A stretch of 40,856 nt of DNA from Leyella stercorea (GTDB lineage Bacteria; Bacteroidota; Bacteroidia; Bacteroidales; Bacteroidaceae). Below the pieces are notes generated by a model. That model was not told where the DNA came from, searched no databases, and saw only the letters and a program-made list of their open reading frames with translations. Location: contig NZ_JADYTS010000023.1 of assembly GCF_021531355.1 (NCBI RefSeq), forward strand, positions 1-40,856, written 5' to 3'. Each line of letters begins with the position of its first letter. The stretch's first letter is position 1. Positions 9,177 to 17,187 of the stretch are shown piece by piece. Both the position numbers and the translations under genes were made by a program.

Positions 9177-10718
9177 CTATTCCTTGGCGGCGCGCTTCAT
9201 CTCGAGCTTGTAGAGGTCGCCACGGCGGTCGCGCAGGTTGCGTACGGCACCGTAGGTGTGCAGCTCGTTGAGCAGCGAGAGGTCGACATCCGACACGAGA
9301 ATCATCTCGGTGTTGGGCGTTGCTTCTGCTCGCTTGCCGTCGTTGGGGAAGGCGAAGTCGCAAGGAGTGAACACTGCCGACTGCGCATACTGTATGTCCA
9401 TGTTGTGAACGCGCGGCAGGTTGCCCACACTTCCGGCTATTGCCACGTAGCATTCGTTTTCTATTGCGCGTGCCTGGGCACATACACGAACGCGTGAGTA
9501 GGCGTTCTGCGTGTCGGTCATGAACGGAACGAAGAGTATTTTCATTCCGTCGTCGGCCATCAGACGCGAGAGTTCGGGGAATTCCACGTCGTAGCAGATT
9601 ACGATTCCGATGCGTCCGCAGTCGGTGTCGAATGTCTGTATGTGCGATCCGCCCGAGAGTCCCCAGCATTTCTGCTCGTCGGGCGTCACGTGTATCTTCT
9701 CGTACATGTCGACCGTACCGTCGCGGCGGCACAGGAAGCCTACGTTGTAGAGCGAGTTGTCCTCCTTGAGGTAAGGCATTGAGCCGGTTATGATGTTGAT
9801 GTTGTATGATATGGCGAGCTCGCGGAAGCGGTCGCGTATCTGCTCGGTATACTGTGCCATGGCGCGTATGGACTGAGCCTCGCCCATATCGTTAAACTTT
9901 GCCATGAGCGGCGCGTTGAAGTATTCGGGGAAGAGGATGAAATCGCTCTTGTAGTCGCTCACCGAATCGACGAAGAACTCTACCTGCTCGAAGAGGTCGT
10001 CGAGCGAGTTGTAGGGTCGCATCTGCCACTGTACCAGTCCGATACGAACCGTCGGGCGCTTGTCTACATACGAATCCGTAGGTGGCTGATAGTAGATGTT
10101 GTCCCATTGGAGCAGTGTGGCGCAATGCTTCGACTCCTCGTCGTTGGGCAGATAGTTGCGCATGACGCGGCGCACGTGAAAGTCGTTGCTCAACTGGAAT
10201 GTAAGCACCGGGTCGTATATCTCGCGCGAGCGTACACGTTCGATATATTCCTTGGGTCGCATCTTGTCGGCATACTTGTGATAGTTGGGTATTCGTCCGC
10301 CGAACATGATTGCCTTGAGATTGAGTTTTTCGCAGAGTTCCTTGCGATACTCGTACATACGGCGTGCCAGACGCAGTCCGCGGTAGTCGGGGTGAATGAA
10401 CACCTCAATGCCATATAGAATATTGCCCTTGGCATTGTGAGTGTTGAAGGTCTCGTTGCCAGTCACCTGCGCGTAGGTGTGGTCGCCCTTCACCATATTA
10501 TAATCAACAATAATAGACAGCGCGCATCCCACTATCTTGTCGTCGACGATTATCACCACCTGTCCCTCGGGGAAGATAGTGATGAGTTTCTTGATTTGAG
10601 CTTTTGTCCAGAACACGTCTTCGTCGCCATAGATGCGCTTGAATGAGCGTGCGAGCTGATCGTAGTCCTCCATCTGAAGGTTGCGCAGTTCTACTTTGCT
10701 GATGTTGTGAGATTCCAT
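9177..10718 (-). CDS. GNAT acetyltransferase/carbon-nitrogen hydrolase fusion protein
   Basis: The protein has two domains in 513 residues. Residues about 8-190 resemble a GNAT N-acetyltransferase (VEVFIHPDYRGLRLARRMYEYR-like acetyl-CoA loop: HPDYRGLRLARRMY near 109-122). Residues about 223-505 are a nitrilase-superfamily amidohydrolase with the Glu-Lys-Cys triad: E265 in LFPEYF, K341 in MYEKIH and C375 in VICYDVEFPEL. The combination is a known bacterial architecture, but the substrate is not established to my knowledge. It is probably cytoplasmic. It lies 92 bp upstream of miaB and 108 bp downstream of the methyltransferase gene on the same strand. Confidence 0.92.
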   Translation of the reverse strand: MESHNISKVELRNLQMEDYDQLARSFKRIYGDEDVFWTKAQIKKLITIFPEGQVVIIVDDKIVGCALSIIVDYNMVKGDHTYAQVTGNETFNTHNAKGNILYGIEVFIHPDYRGLRLARRMYEYRKELCEKLNLKAIMFGGRIPNYHKYADKMRPKEYIERVRSREIYDPVLTFQLSNDFHVRRVMRNYLPNDEESKHCATLLQWDNIYYQPPTDSYVDKRPTVRIGLVQWQMRPYNSLDDLFEQVEFFVDSVSDYKSDFILFPEYFNAPLMAKFNDMGEAQSIRAMAQYTEQIRDRFRELAISYNINIITGSMPYLKEDNSLYNVGFLCRRDGTVDMYEKIHVTPDEQKCWGLSGGSHIQTFDTDCGRIGIVICYDVEFPELSRLMADDGMKILFVPFMTDTQNAYSRVRVCAQARAIENECYVAIAGSVGNLPRVHNMDIQYAQSAVFTPCDFAFPNDGKRAEATPNTEMILVSDVDLSLLNELHTYGAVRNLRDRRGDLYKLEMKRAAKE

Positions 10719-10770
10719 GTGTTATGTTGTTTTGTTGTTATGTTGAGGTGTTGTGATTTGATGTTAAGGG

Positions 10771-10815
10771 TGTAGTGTTGTGGTGTTTGACAAATCACAC
10801 CATCTCAACACTACA
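10771..10815 (-). terminator. Intergenic stem-loop after the TrmH-type gene
   Basis: TGTAGTGTTG (10771-10780) pairs with CAACACTACA (10806-10815), with an inner TGGTGT/ACACCA helix. It lies downstream of the methyltransferase gene on the minus strand. No strong U-run follows, so it may be a palindromic repeat rather than an efficient terminator. A compositionally similar GTTG/CAAC-rich inverted repeat lies at 15160-15246. Confidence 0.45.
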
Positions 10816-10826
10816 ACTTATCAACC

Positions 10827-11366
10827 CTAAAAAGTTTTCGACAAAAACTTTTTAGCCACTTCCCATATTACCATGCCAGCCGTTACGCTGACATTGAGCG
10901 AGTGTTTGGTGCCGAACTGTGGTATTTCGAGACATCCGTCTGACATGTCCACCACCTCCTGATGCACGCCTTTTACCTCATTGCCAAGCACTACGGCGTA
11001 GCGTTTGTCGGTGTCGAGCTGCAGGTTCTGAAGCTTGGTCGACCCCTCTACCTGCTCGATGCTGTACACGAAGACACCGTCGTTGTGGAGCGACTCGATT
11101 GCCTCGGTAGCAGTGGGGAAGTAGCGCCACGCCACGGAGTCTTCGCCTCCGAGTGCCGTCTTGTGAATTTCGGGGTGGGGTGGGGTGGCAGTGATGCCGC
11201 AAAGGTATACCGCCTCGACGCGGAAGGCGTCGCCAGAGCGGAATACCGAACCCACGTTGTGCAGCGAACGCACGTCGTCGAGCACTACGATAAGGGGCAG
11301 TTTGGCTGCCTCGTGAAACTCGTCAACCGAGAGTCGTTGCATTTCTATTGTACGGAGTTTGCGCAT
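10827..11366 (-). CDS. TrmH/SpoU-family RNA 2'-O-methyltransferase
   Basis: This is a 179-residue SPOUT-fold enzyme expected to methylate ribose 2'-OH in tRNA or rRNA using S-adenosylmethionine. The three SpoU motifs are present: NVGSVFRSGDAF near 37-48, VLGNEVKGV near 126-134 and IPQFGTKHSLNVSVTAG near 149-165, which forms the knot. It lacks the N-terminal RNA-binding extension of RlmB. The specific nucleotide target cannot be assigned. A TAATTTTG element is upstream on the minus strand. It is divergent from the hemolysin III-type gene. Confidence 0.92.
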   Translation of the reverse strand: MRKLRTIEMQRLSVDEFHEAAKLPLIVVLDDVRSLHNVGSVFRSGDAFRVEAVYLCGITATPPHPEIHKTALGGEDSVAWRYFPTATEAIESLHNDGVFVYSIEQVEGSTKLQNLQLDTDKRYAVVLGNEVKGVHQEVVDMSDGCLEIPQFGTKHSLNVSVTAGMVIWEVAKKFLSKTF

Positions 11367-11383
11367 ATTCTTCTTTTTATGTG

Positions 11384-11391
11384 CAAAATTA
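11384..11391 (-). promoter_or_regulatory. -7 element for the TrmH-type gene
   Basis: The minus strand reads TAATTTTG, with TTG about 18 bp upstream (11410-11412). It lies 18 bp before the start codon. Confidence 0.45.
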
Positions 11392-11464
11392 GATAAAAAT
11401 CCCGAATTACAAGACTATTATAGCGAAAGTCACGGTAAAAAACCCTTTACAAAAAAATAATGAC

Positions 11465-11472
11465 TAACTTTG
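11465..11472 (+). promoter_or_regulatory. -7 element for the hemolysin III-type gene
   Basis: TAACTTTG matches TAnnTTTG and lies 46 bp upstream of the ATG at 11518. No good -33 is visible. Confidence 0.45.
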
Positions 11473-11517
11473 TGCAAAGTAGAATATAAAATAAGCAAAT
11501 AAGAATATCAAAAGTGT

Positions 11518-12168
11518 ATGAAGATATTTTTCTCACATAAAGAAGAGGTATGGAATTCGTGGTCGCATGCTGCGGGTATAATTCTCGGTGTGGTGGTAGG
11601 CACGGCGTTCCTGGTATGGTGTGGTTGGGCGCGTAACGGTTGGGCTACGGCTGGTATCATCCTATATCTGTTCGGAATGCTGTCGAGCTACATTGCTTCC
11701 ACCGTCTATCACGCCCTGTCGGCATGGTCGCCGTGGAAGGAGAGGCTGCGCAAGTGGGATCATGCCGCCATCTACTGGCACATAGCCGGTTCGTATTCGC
11801 CAATCACGCTGGTGGCGTTGCGCGAATATGGCTACTGGGGATGGGCACTGTTCATCTTCATATGGTTGGCGGCAATTGCCGGAACCATAAAGAGTTTCAT
11901 GGGACTGAAGGGGCACAGCTACGTAGAGACGGTATGCTACGTGGTGATGGGGCTGAGTGTGCTCGTGGCGTTCGGTCCGCTGATGCACTGTGTGGGTCCG
12001 TCGGCAATAGTATGGATTATAGCCGAGGGTGTGGCTTACATCACAGGTGCCGCATTCTACTGCCTGCGCAAGCAGCGGTATATGCACACCGTATTCCACT
12101 TCTTTGTGCTCGCCGGTTCGGTATGTCACATCATTGCGGTGTGGGATATTCTGATGCGGTGGCTGTAA
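11518..12168 (+). CDS. Hemolysin III/PAQR-family membrane protein
   Basis: This 216-residue integral membrane protein has seven predicted hydrophobic segments. It carries the hemolysin III/PAQR signatures STVYHALS (about 62-69), DHAAIYWHIAGSYSP (about 82-96) and HTVFHFFVLAGSVCH near the C terminus, whose histidines form the putative metal site. 'Hemolysin' is a historical name; the cellular role of most bacterial members is unclear. It is divergent from the methyltransferase gene and convergent with polA, with a strong hairpin between. It is one of only five plus-strand genes among the core genes. Confidence 0.9.
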   Translation: MKIFFSHKEEVWNSWSHAAGIILGVVVGTAFLVWCGWARNGWATAGIILYLFGMLSSYIASTVYHALSAWSPWKERLRKWDHAAIYWHIAGSYSPITLVALREYGYWGWALFIFIWLAAIAGTIKSFMGLKGHSYVETVCYVVMGLSVLVAFGPLMHCVGPSAIVWIIAEGVAYITGAAFYCLRKQRYMHTVFHFFVLAGSVCHIIAVWDILMRWL

Positions 12169-12229
12169 GATAGTGGAGCGGAGGTTCTGAAAGAACAGCC
12201 ACATTATTGTATCGCAACATAAGAAATGA

Positions 12230-12280
12230 ACGCTCGTTTCAATTGATGTTTGGATTGGTATCAATTGGAACGAGCGTATT
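12230..12280. terminator. Shared terminator between hemolysin III-type gene and polA
   Basis: The arms 12230-12247 and 12260-12277 pair over 18 bp with one G-T type mismatch and a 12-nt loop. Placed between convergent genes, this long hairpin could end both transcripts. Between it and the polA stop are AATT-type repeat strings and two small hairpins (GCGCC/GGCGC and GTGCGGC/GCCGCAC, about 12338-12391). Confidence 0.75.
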
Positions 12281-12391
12281 TATTAATTGAGGTAAGCAAT
12301 TTTCTATTAATTCAAAAATGTATAATTCACAATGCGCCTTGGCGCACAATTCCTAATTCAAAACTCCTAATTCGTGCGGCTCGCCGCACAA

Positions 12392-15154
12392 TCAATGTGC
12401 CTCCAGCCAATTCTCGCCCCAACCGGAGTCGGCAACGAGCGGAACCTGAAGCGGATAGGCGTTCTGCATTTCTTCGATTACAATCTTTTCTACGCGTTCC
12501 TTCTCCTCGGGCAGAACCGAGAAGTTGAGTTCGTCGTGTACCTGCAGAATCATTTTCGACTTGATGCCCTCGCGGCGGAAGCGCTCGTAGATGTGCACCA
12601 TGGCAATCTTGATGATGTCGGCAGCCGATCCTTGTATCGGAGCATTGATGGCGTTGCGCTCGGCAAAGTTGCGAACGGTGGCGTTGTGCGACGTGATGTC
12701 GGGCAGATAGCGGCGACGATGGAAGAACGTTTCGGCGTAGCCGTGCTCGCGTGCCAGCTCCTTCGCCTTCTCCATATAGGCTTGCACCTCGGGGAATGTC
12801 TCGAAATATCCGTCGATGAGCTGCTTGGCTTCGTCGCGGCTTATCTCCAGACGCTCAGCCAGTCCGAACACGGTGATGCCGTAGATGATGCCGAAGTTGG
12901 CGCGCTTGGCTTTGGTTCGCTGGTCGCGACTCACGTCTTCTATCTTCTCCTTATATATACGTGCGGCTGTGGCGGCGTGGATGTCGTAGCCCTCGCGGAA
13001 CGCCTCAATCATGTTCTTGTCGCCCGACAGATGCGCCATGACGCGCAACTCAATCTGTGAATAGTCGGCTGAGAAGAACAGACAGCCCGGTTCGGGAATG
13101 AAGCACTTACGTATCTCCTTGCCGTCCTCGCCACGAACGGGTATGTTCTGGAGGTTAGGGTCGGACGAAGAGAGGCGCCCCGTGGCTGTAACTGCCTGAT
13201 TGAACGACGTATGGATGTGTCCCGTGCGTGGGTTGATAAGCTTGGGCAGGGCGTCGACATAGGTGCCGAGAAGCTTCTTCAAGCCTCGATGGGCGAGGAT
13301 GTCGTCGACGATTGGAGCCTTCGAACGGAGCTGTTGCAGCACCTCTTCGGATGTGACGAACTGTCCGGTCTTGGTCTTCTTGGGCTTGTCTACAATCTTC
13401 ATCTCGCCAAACAGCACCTCGCCCACCTGCTTGGGCGATGCTATGTTGAACTCATGTCCGGCGAGTTTGTATATGTTTTGCTCAATCTGCTTCATGCGGT
13501 CGGTGAGTGTGCGCGATGTCTCGGCGAGTGCCTTGGTGTCAAGCAGCACTCCGTTCATCTCCATTTCTGCCAACACTGGCACGAGCGGCATCTCGATGTT
13601 GTAGAACAAGTCGTCAACGCCAGCCTCCTTGAGGCGCGGCTTCAGCACGTTGTATAGGCGCAGAGTGACGTCGGCATCTTCTGCTGCATAGTCGCAGATA
13701 TCGGCAGGCGAGAGGTCGCGCATGTTCTTCTGACCCTTGCCCTTGGGTCCGATGAGTTCGTCAATGTGTACGGTCTGGTAGCCGAGCAGCGTCTCGGCGA
13801 GAATATCCATGTTGTGTTTCTGCTCGGGTTGGAGCACGTAGTGGGCAATCATCGTGTCGAACATAGGAGCAGCGAGACGAACACCGTAATTCATCAGCAT
13901 CTCCATGTCGTACTTGATGTTCTGTCCGATTTTGAGGATTTCGGTGCTTTCGTACAGCGGTTTGAATATGTTAACAATAGTTTGCGCCTTTTCACGTTCG
14001 GCAGGAATTGCCACATAAAATGCCTTTCCTTCCTCGACAGAGAAGCTCAAACCAACCAATTCTGCGTCAACAGGGTTGATTGAAGTGGTCTCCGTGTCTA
14101 GACTGAGAATTTGTTTTGTAACAAAAAAATCAAATAATTTACGCGCATCTTCCTCAGTTTCAATGAGTTGATAGTCGTGAGAGGTCGTTTTTAGGCTCTC
14201 AAAACTCGAAAATTCTGAACCAACTGCATCATTGGTCGGATTTTCGGCAAATAAATCGAGTTGTAAATTAACAACTTTTTGCGGTTGTTGTGGCTTCTTT
14301 ACAAATTTGTCGAGAAGACTCTTAAATTCCAATTCGGTGAAGATTTCGGCGAGTCGGGCTGTGTCAGGCTCTTCAATCTTCAGCGAGTCGAGGTTGAGAT
14401 CGATGGGAACGTCGGTGCGGATGGTTGCGAGGAACTTTGACATACGAATGTCGTCGACAGCCGACTCAACCTTTTCGCGCAGCTTGCCTTTGATTTTGGA
14501 TGAGTTCTCAAGCATGTTGTCGATGCTGCCGAATTCGCCTATGAGTTTTGCAGCGGTCTTCGGACCCACGCCAGGACATCCGGGGAAGTTGTCGGCAGAA
14601 TCGCCCATAAGTGCAAGCAGGTCGATCACCTGAGTAGGGGAGTTGAGTTCGTACTTCTCGCATACCTCCTTTGGTCCCATAGTTTCGTATCCGCCGCCGT
14701 GACGGGGTCGGAATATGAACACGTTGTCGCTGACAAGCTGGCCGTAGTCCTTGTCGGGTGTGAGCATATAGGTCTTGATGCCGGCAGCTCCAGCCTTAGT
14801 GGCGAGTGTGCCGATAACATCGTCGGCCTCGAAACCGTCTACCTGAAGCACCGGAATGTGCATCGCCTCAATGATAGTCTTTATGACAGGCACCGAAGCA
14901 CGGATGTCTTCGGGAGTCTCCTCACGCTGTGCCTTGTACGCCGGAAACGCTTCGTCGCGGAAGGTCTTGCCATGATCGAACGCCACACCGATATGTGTGG
15001 GCTGCTCTTTGGTGAGAATCTCGTTGAGGGTATTGACAAATCCCATCACGGCTGAGGTGTTCATGCCCTTGGAATTGATGCGCGGATTTTTGATGAACGC
15101 ATAATATGCACGGTAGATGAGCGCGTAAGCGTCGAGAAGAAATAGCTTGTCCAT
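12392..15154 (-). CDS. polA: DNA polymerase I
   Basis: PolA fills gaps and removes RNA primers during replication and repair. The 920-residue protein has three regions in order. A 5' nuclease domain (about 1-300) has AFDHGKTFRDEAFPAYKAQR and GDSADNFPGCPGVGPKTAAK. A 3'-5' exonuclease domain (about 335-520) keeps the DxE catalytic pair in LSLDTETTS, so proofreading is probably active. The polymerase domain has motif A DYSQIELRVMAHLSGD, motif B KAKRANFGIIYG and motif C QVHDELNF. Length is normal. Upstream is a palindromic repeat region shared with the divergent prenyl synthase gene. Confidence 0.97.
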   Translation of the reverse strand: MDKLFLLDAYALIYRAYYAFIKNPRINSKGMNTSAVMGFVNTLNEILTKEQPTHIGVAFDHGKTFRDEAFPAYKAQREETPEDIRASVPVIKTIIEAMHIPVLQVDGFEADDVIGTLATKAGAAGIKTYMLTPDKDYGQLVSDNVFIFRPRHGGGYETMGPKEVCEKYELNSPTQVIDLLALMGDSADNFPGCPGVGPKTAAKLIGEFGSIDNMLENSSKIKGKLREKVESAVDDIRMSKFLATIRTDVPIDLNLDSLKIEEPDTARLAEIFTELEFKSLLDKFVKKPQQPQKVVNLQLDLFAENPTNDAVGSEFSSFESLKTTSHDYQLIETEEDARKLFDFFVTKQILSLDTETTSINPVDAELVGLSFSVEEGKAFYVAIPAEREKAQTIVNIFKPLYESTEILKIGQNIKYDMEMLMNYGVRLAAPMFDTMIAHYVLQPEQKHNMDILAETLLGYQTVHIDELIGPKGKGQKNMRDLSPADICDYAAEDADVTLRLYNVLKPRLKEAGVDDLFYNIEMPLVPVLAEMEMNGVLLDTKALAETSRTLTDRMKQIEQNIYKLAGHEFNIASPKQVGEVLFGEMKIVDKPKKTKTGQFVTSEEVLQQLRSKAPIVDDILAHRGLKKLLGTYVDALPKLINPRTGHIHTSFNQAVTATGRLSSSDPNLQNIPVRGEDGKEIRKCFIPEPGCLFFSADYSQIELRVMAHLSGDKNMIEAFREGYDIHAATAARIYKEKIEDVSRDQRTKAKRANFGIIYGITVFGLAERLEISRDEAKQLIDGYFETFPEVQAYMEKAKELAREHGYAETFFHRRRYLPDITSHNATVRNFAERNAINAPIQGSAADIIKIAMVHIYERFRREGIKSKMILQVHDELNFSVLPEEKERVEKIVIEEMQNAYPLQVPLVADSGWGENWLEAH

Positions 15155-15159
15155 TTTTA

Positions 15160-15246
15160 TGATGTTGTGATGTTGATGTGTTGAGTGCTGCGATGTTGAA
15201 CTGGCAGCACTATCATCACCACCTCAACATCTCACCACCTCAACAT
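15160..15246. repeat. GTTG/CAAC-rich inverted repeat between polA and the prenyl synthase gene
   Basis: The core GTGCTGC (15185-15191) pairs with GCAGCAC (15204-15210). The flanks are GATGTTG-rich on the left and CACCTCAACAT-rich on the right (the latter twice in tandem), extending the imperfect stem. It resembles the inverted repeat at 10741-10815, which suggests a dispersed family. Confidence 0.5.
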
Positions 15247-15305
15247 ATTTATTCTTATATGGTGTAAAATTACAAAAAAAATGTCACTAATAACGGCAAA
15301 ATCTG

Positions 15306-15313
15306 TAACTTTG
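15306..15313 (+). promoter_or_regulatory. -7 element for the prenyl synthase gene
   Basis: TAACTTTG lies 20 bp upstream of the ATG at 15333, implying a very short leader. No clear -33 is seen. Confidence 0.5.
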
Positions 15314-15332
15314 TACGAAATATTATAATACA

Positions 15333-16310
15333 ATGGATTATCTGTCAATCATTAAGAACCCGATAGAGGCGGAACTCGCCGACTTTATAAGTCTTTTCAA
15401 CCAGTCGCTCTCGCACGAGGACGGATTGCTCGGCTCTGCGCTGGAGCATATCCGCAAGCGTGCCGGCAAGCGTATGCGCCCTATGCTGATACTGCTTATG
15501 GCCAAGAACTTCGGCACTATCAACGACGCTACTCAGAACGCTGCTGTGGGATTGGAGCTGCTTCACACGGCTTCGCTCGTTCATGATGACGTGGTGGATG
15601 AGAGTGAGGAGCGTCGTGGTCAGGCTTCGGTCAACGCTACTTATGACAATAAGGTGGCTGTGCTCGTGGGCGACTATATCCTTTCGACTTCCCTTTTGTG
15701 TGTGGCACGCACTCATTCGGAGCAGATTGTGACTTATCTTGCCGAACTGGGACGTACGCTTTCCGACGGTGAGATACTGCAGTTGTCGAACATCGGACGC
15801 AAGGACATCTCGGAGGACGTTTATTATGACGTGATAAAGCAGAAGACCGCGGCTCTGTTTGAGGCGTGTGCCGGAATTGGAGCACTGTCGTCGGGAGCGT
15901 CGGAGAAGGATGTTGAGGCTGCAAAGCTGTTCGGTCAGAATCTCGGTATCATCTTCCAGATACGCGATGACATCTTCGACTATTACGACTCTACCGAGAT
16001 TGGCAAGCCTACAGGCAACGATATGGTTGAGGGTAAACTGACGTTGCCCGTTATCTATGCCGTTAATAATGGTGGAAACGAGGACATGCGCCGCCTTGCA
16101 TTGAAGGTGAAGGAGCACTCTGTGAGTGCCGATGAGATAGCGCAGCTTGTAGATTATACCAAGCAAATGGGTGGTATAGAATACGCTGAGCGCCGTATGT
16201 GGGAATTCCATGCGCAGGCTCAGCAGTTTATTGATGATAGAGTGGGGCAGCCTGACGTAAAGGTTGCGCTCCAGACCTATCTGGATTATGTGATAAAGAG
16301 AACGAAGTAG
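15333..16310 (+). CDS. Trans-polyprenyl diphosphate synthase (IspB-like)
   Basis: The enzyme condenses isopentenyl diphosphate onto allylic diphosphates to build the side chain of menaquinone. Both aspartate-rich motifs are present: DDVVD (85-89) followed by the conserved EERRG, and DDIFD (212-216). GKRMRP near 45-50 binds diphosphate. The 325-residue length fits long-chain (octaprenyl or longer) synthases; chain length cannot be read with certainty. The product would supply the quinone used by the fumarate reductase encoded downstream, a functional link by inference. Confidence 0.92.
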   Translation: MDYLSIIKNPIEAELADFISLFNQSLSHEDGLLGSALEHIRKRAGKRMRPMLILLMAKNFGTINDATQNAAVGLELLHTASLVHDDVVDESEERRGQASVNATYDNKVAVLVGDYILSTSLLCVARTHSEQIVTYLAELGRTLSDGEILQLSNIGRKDISEDVYYDVIKQKTAALFEACAGIGALSSGASEKDVEAAKLFGQNLGIIFQIRDDIFDYYDSTEIGKPTGNDMVEGKLTLPVIYAVNNGGNEDMRRLALKVKEHSVSADEIAQLVDYTKQMGGIEYAERRMWEFHAQAQQFIDDRVGQPDVKVALQTYLDYVIKRTK

Positions 16311-16328
16311 GAAGCGAGGAGCGTGAGC

Positions 16329-16423
16329 TTGCTAAGAGCTAAGCCTTGCTGGGGCTTCTTAAGCCTCTCTAAGCCTTTTTAATCACGGCTTAGGGAGGCC
16401 TAGAAAGGCCCAGTGAGGCTTAG
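16329..16423. repeat. Foldback repeat on the left of the four-helix-bundle gene
   Basis: The left half (about 16339-16375) and right half (about 16386-16423) are imperfect reverse complements built on CTAAGCC and GGGCCTTTCTA-type motifs, with a loop of about 10 nt. The same motif family reappears on the other side of the gene at 17040-17175. Confidence 0.65.
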
Positions 16424-16428
16424 TTCTT

Positions 16429-16983
16429 TCAATACCCTCTATAATCTTTTCTTGCCTTTGTCATTTGTTCTCTCATTCCTCCGCTTTCCACAAACTTTAT
16501 TTCCAGCTTCTCTATAAGTTTGTTCAGCATCCAGTCGGTTTGATGAATTAGAGTTATGGCGATATTTGCTATAGTTTCATCTGAACGTTCTGTTATTGCT
16601 TTTCTATAGTAGGCGCTGTCATTATGGGTGGCACAAGCACGTTTGGCTTGTGCAAGTCGCGGGTCGTCAGGTTGCCATTGTTCCAATCCTCTTACTCGTA
16701 TATAATCTTCATAGTCTACTAACAGTTCCTGCAAACTGGCTTTTGCTACGTTTGTAAGTTTTATTTCTGTTTCTTTAGAGGTGTTGCCTGCAGCCGCTCC
16801 CTCTGCTATGTTCTGTTTCCCTGAACGTGCTGCTTGTACCATTTGGTCGATTGTACGGTCACCTTTTTCAAGATATTTATGAGCAAAATAGTATGTGACA
16901 TCGTAAATGCATTCTGCTTTCTGGTAAACCAAAAGATTCTTGTACGAGCCTCCATGGGGAAGAAAGGGTTTTGGTGTAGGCAT
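16429..16983 (-). CDS. Four-helix-bundle protein (S23/IVS-type superfamily)
   Basis: This 184-residue, largely helical protein has YKNLLVYQKAECIYDVTYYF near the N terminus and MVQAARSGKQNIAEGAAAG near residues 48-66. The latter is the signature of the 23S rRNA intervening-sequence/S23 four-helix-bundle family. The C-terminal half extends past the classical ~120-residue member, as in the Bacteroidetes 'suffix domain' variant. The molecular function is unknown; relatives sit inside rRNA intervening sequences or act with diversity-generating retroelements. Here it is bracketed by copies of one palindromic repeat family within 5-60 bp, which suggests the gene and repeats move or evolve together. 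Confidence 0.85.
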   Translation of the reverse strand: MPTPKPFLPHGGSYKNLLVYQKAECIYDVTYYFAHKYLEKGDRTIDQMVQAARSGKQNIAEGAAAGNTSKETEIKLTNVAKASLQELLVDYEDYIRVRGLEQWQPDDPRLAQAKRACATHNDSAYYRKAITERSDETIANIAITLIHQTDWMLNKLIEKLEIKFVESGGMREQMTKARKDYRGY

Positions 16984-17039
16984 AAGTTTGATTTTTATGG
17001 TTAGTGAATTGGGATTAATAGAGGTGGGTAGGGCTGTTG

Positions 17040-17175
17040 TCTGGGCTTTGCTGAGGCTGTAGTCTGGGCCTTATTGAGGCTGTTATTAGGCCTTACTGGG
17101 TCTCAATAAGCCTTTCTAAGCCTTGGCATAAAAAGGCATAGAAAGGCCCAGTAAGGCTCAGGTAACTGCTCAGCA
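17040..17175. repeat. Repeat block on the right of the four-helix-bundle gene
   Basis: The first part has about three degenerate direct copies of a GGCTGTTGTCTGGGC-like unit. The second part is a foldback of CCTTACTGGG/CCCAGTAAGG arms with TTTCTAAGCC/GGCATAGAAA interiors. The motifs are those of the block at 16329-16423. Confidence 0.6.
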
Positions 17176-17187
17176 AGCCCTAATCCT

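Noticed and set aside
15345..16211. A 288-codon minus-strand frame opposite the prenyl synthase gene
   Set aside because: It is antisense to a gene with both DDxxD motifs; no independent support.
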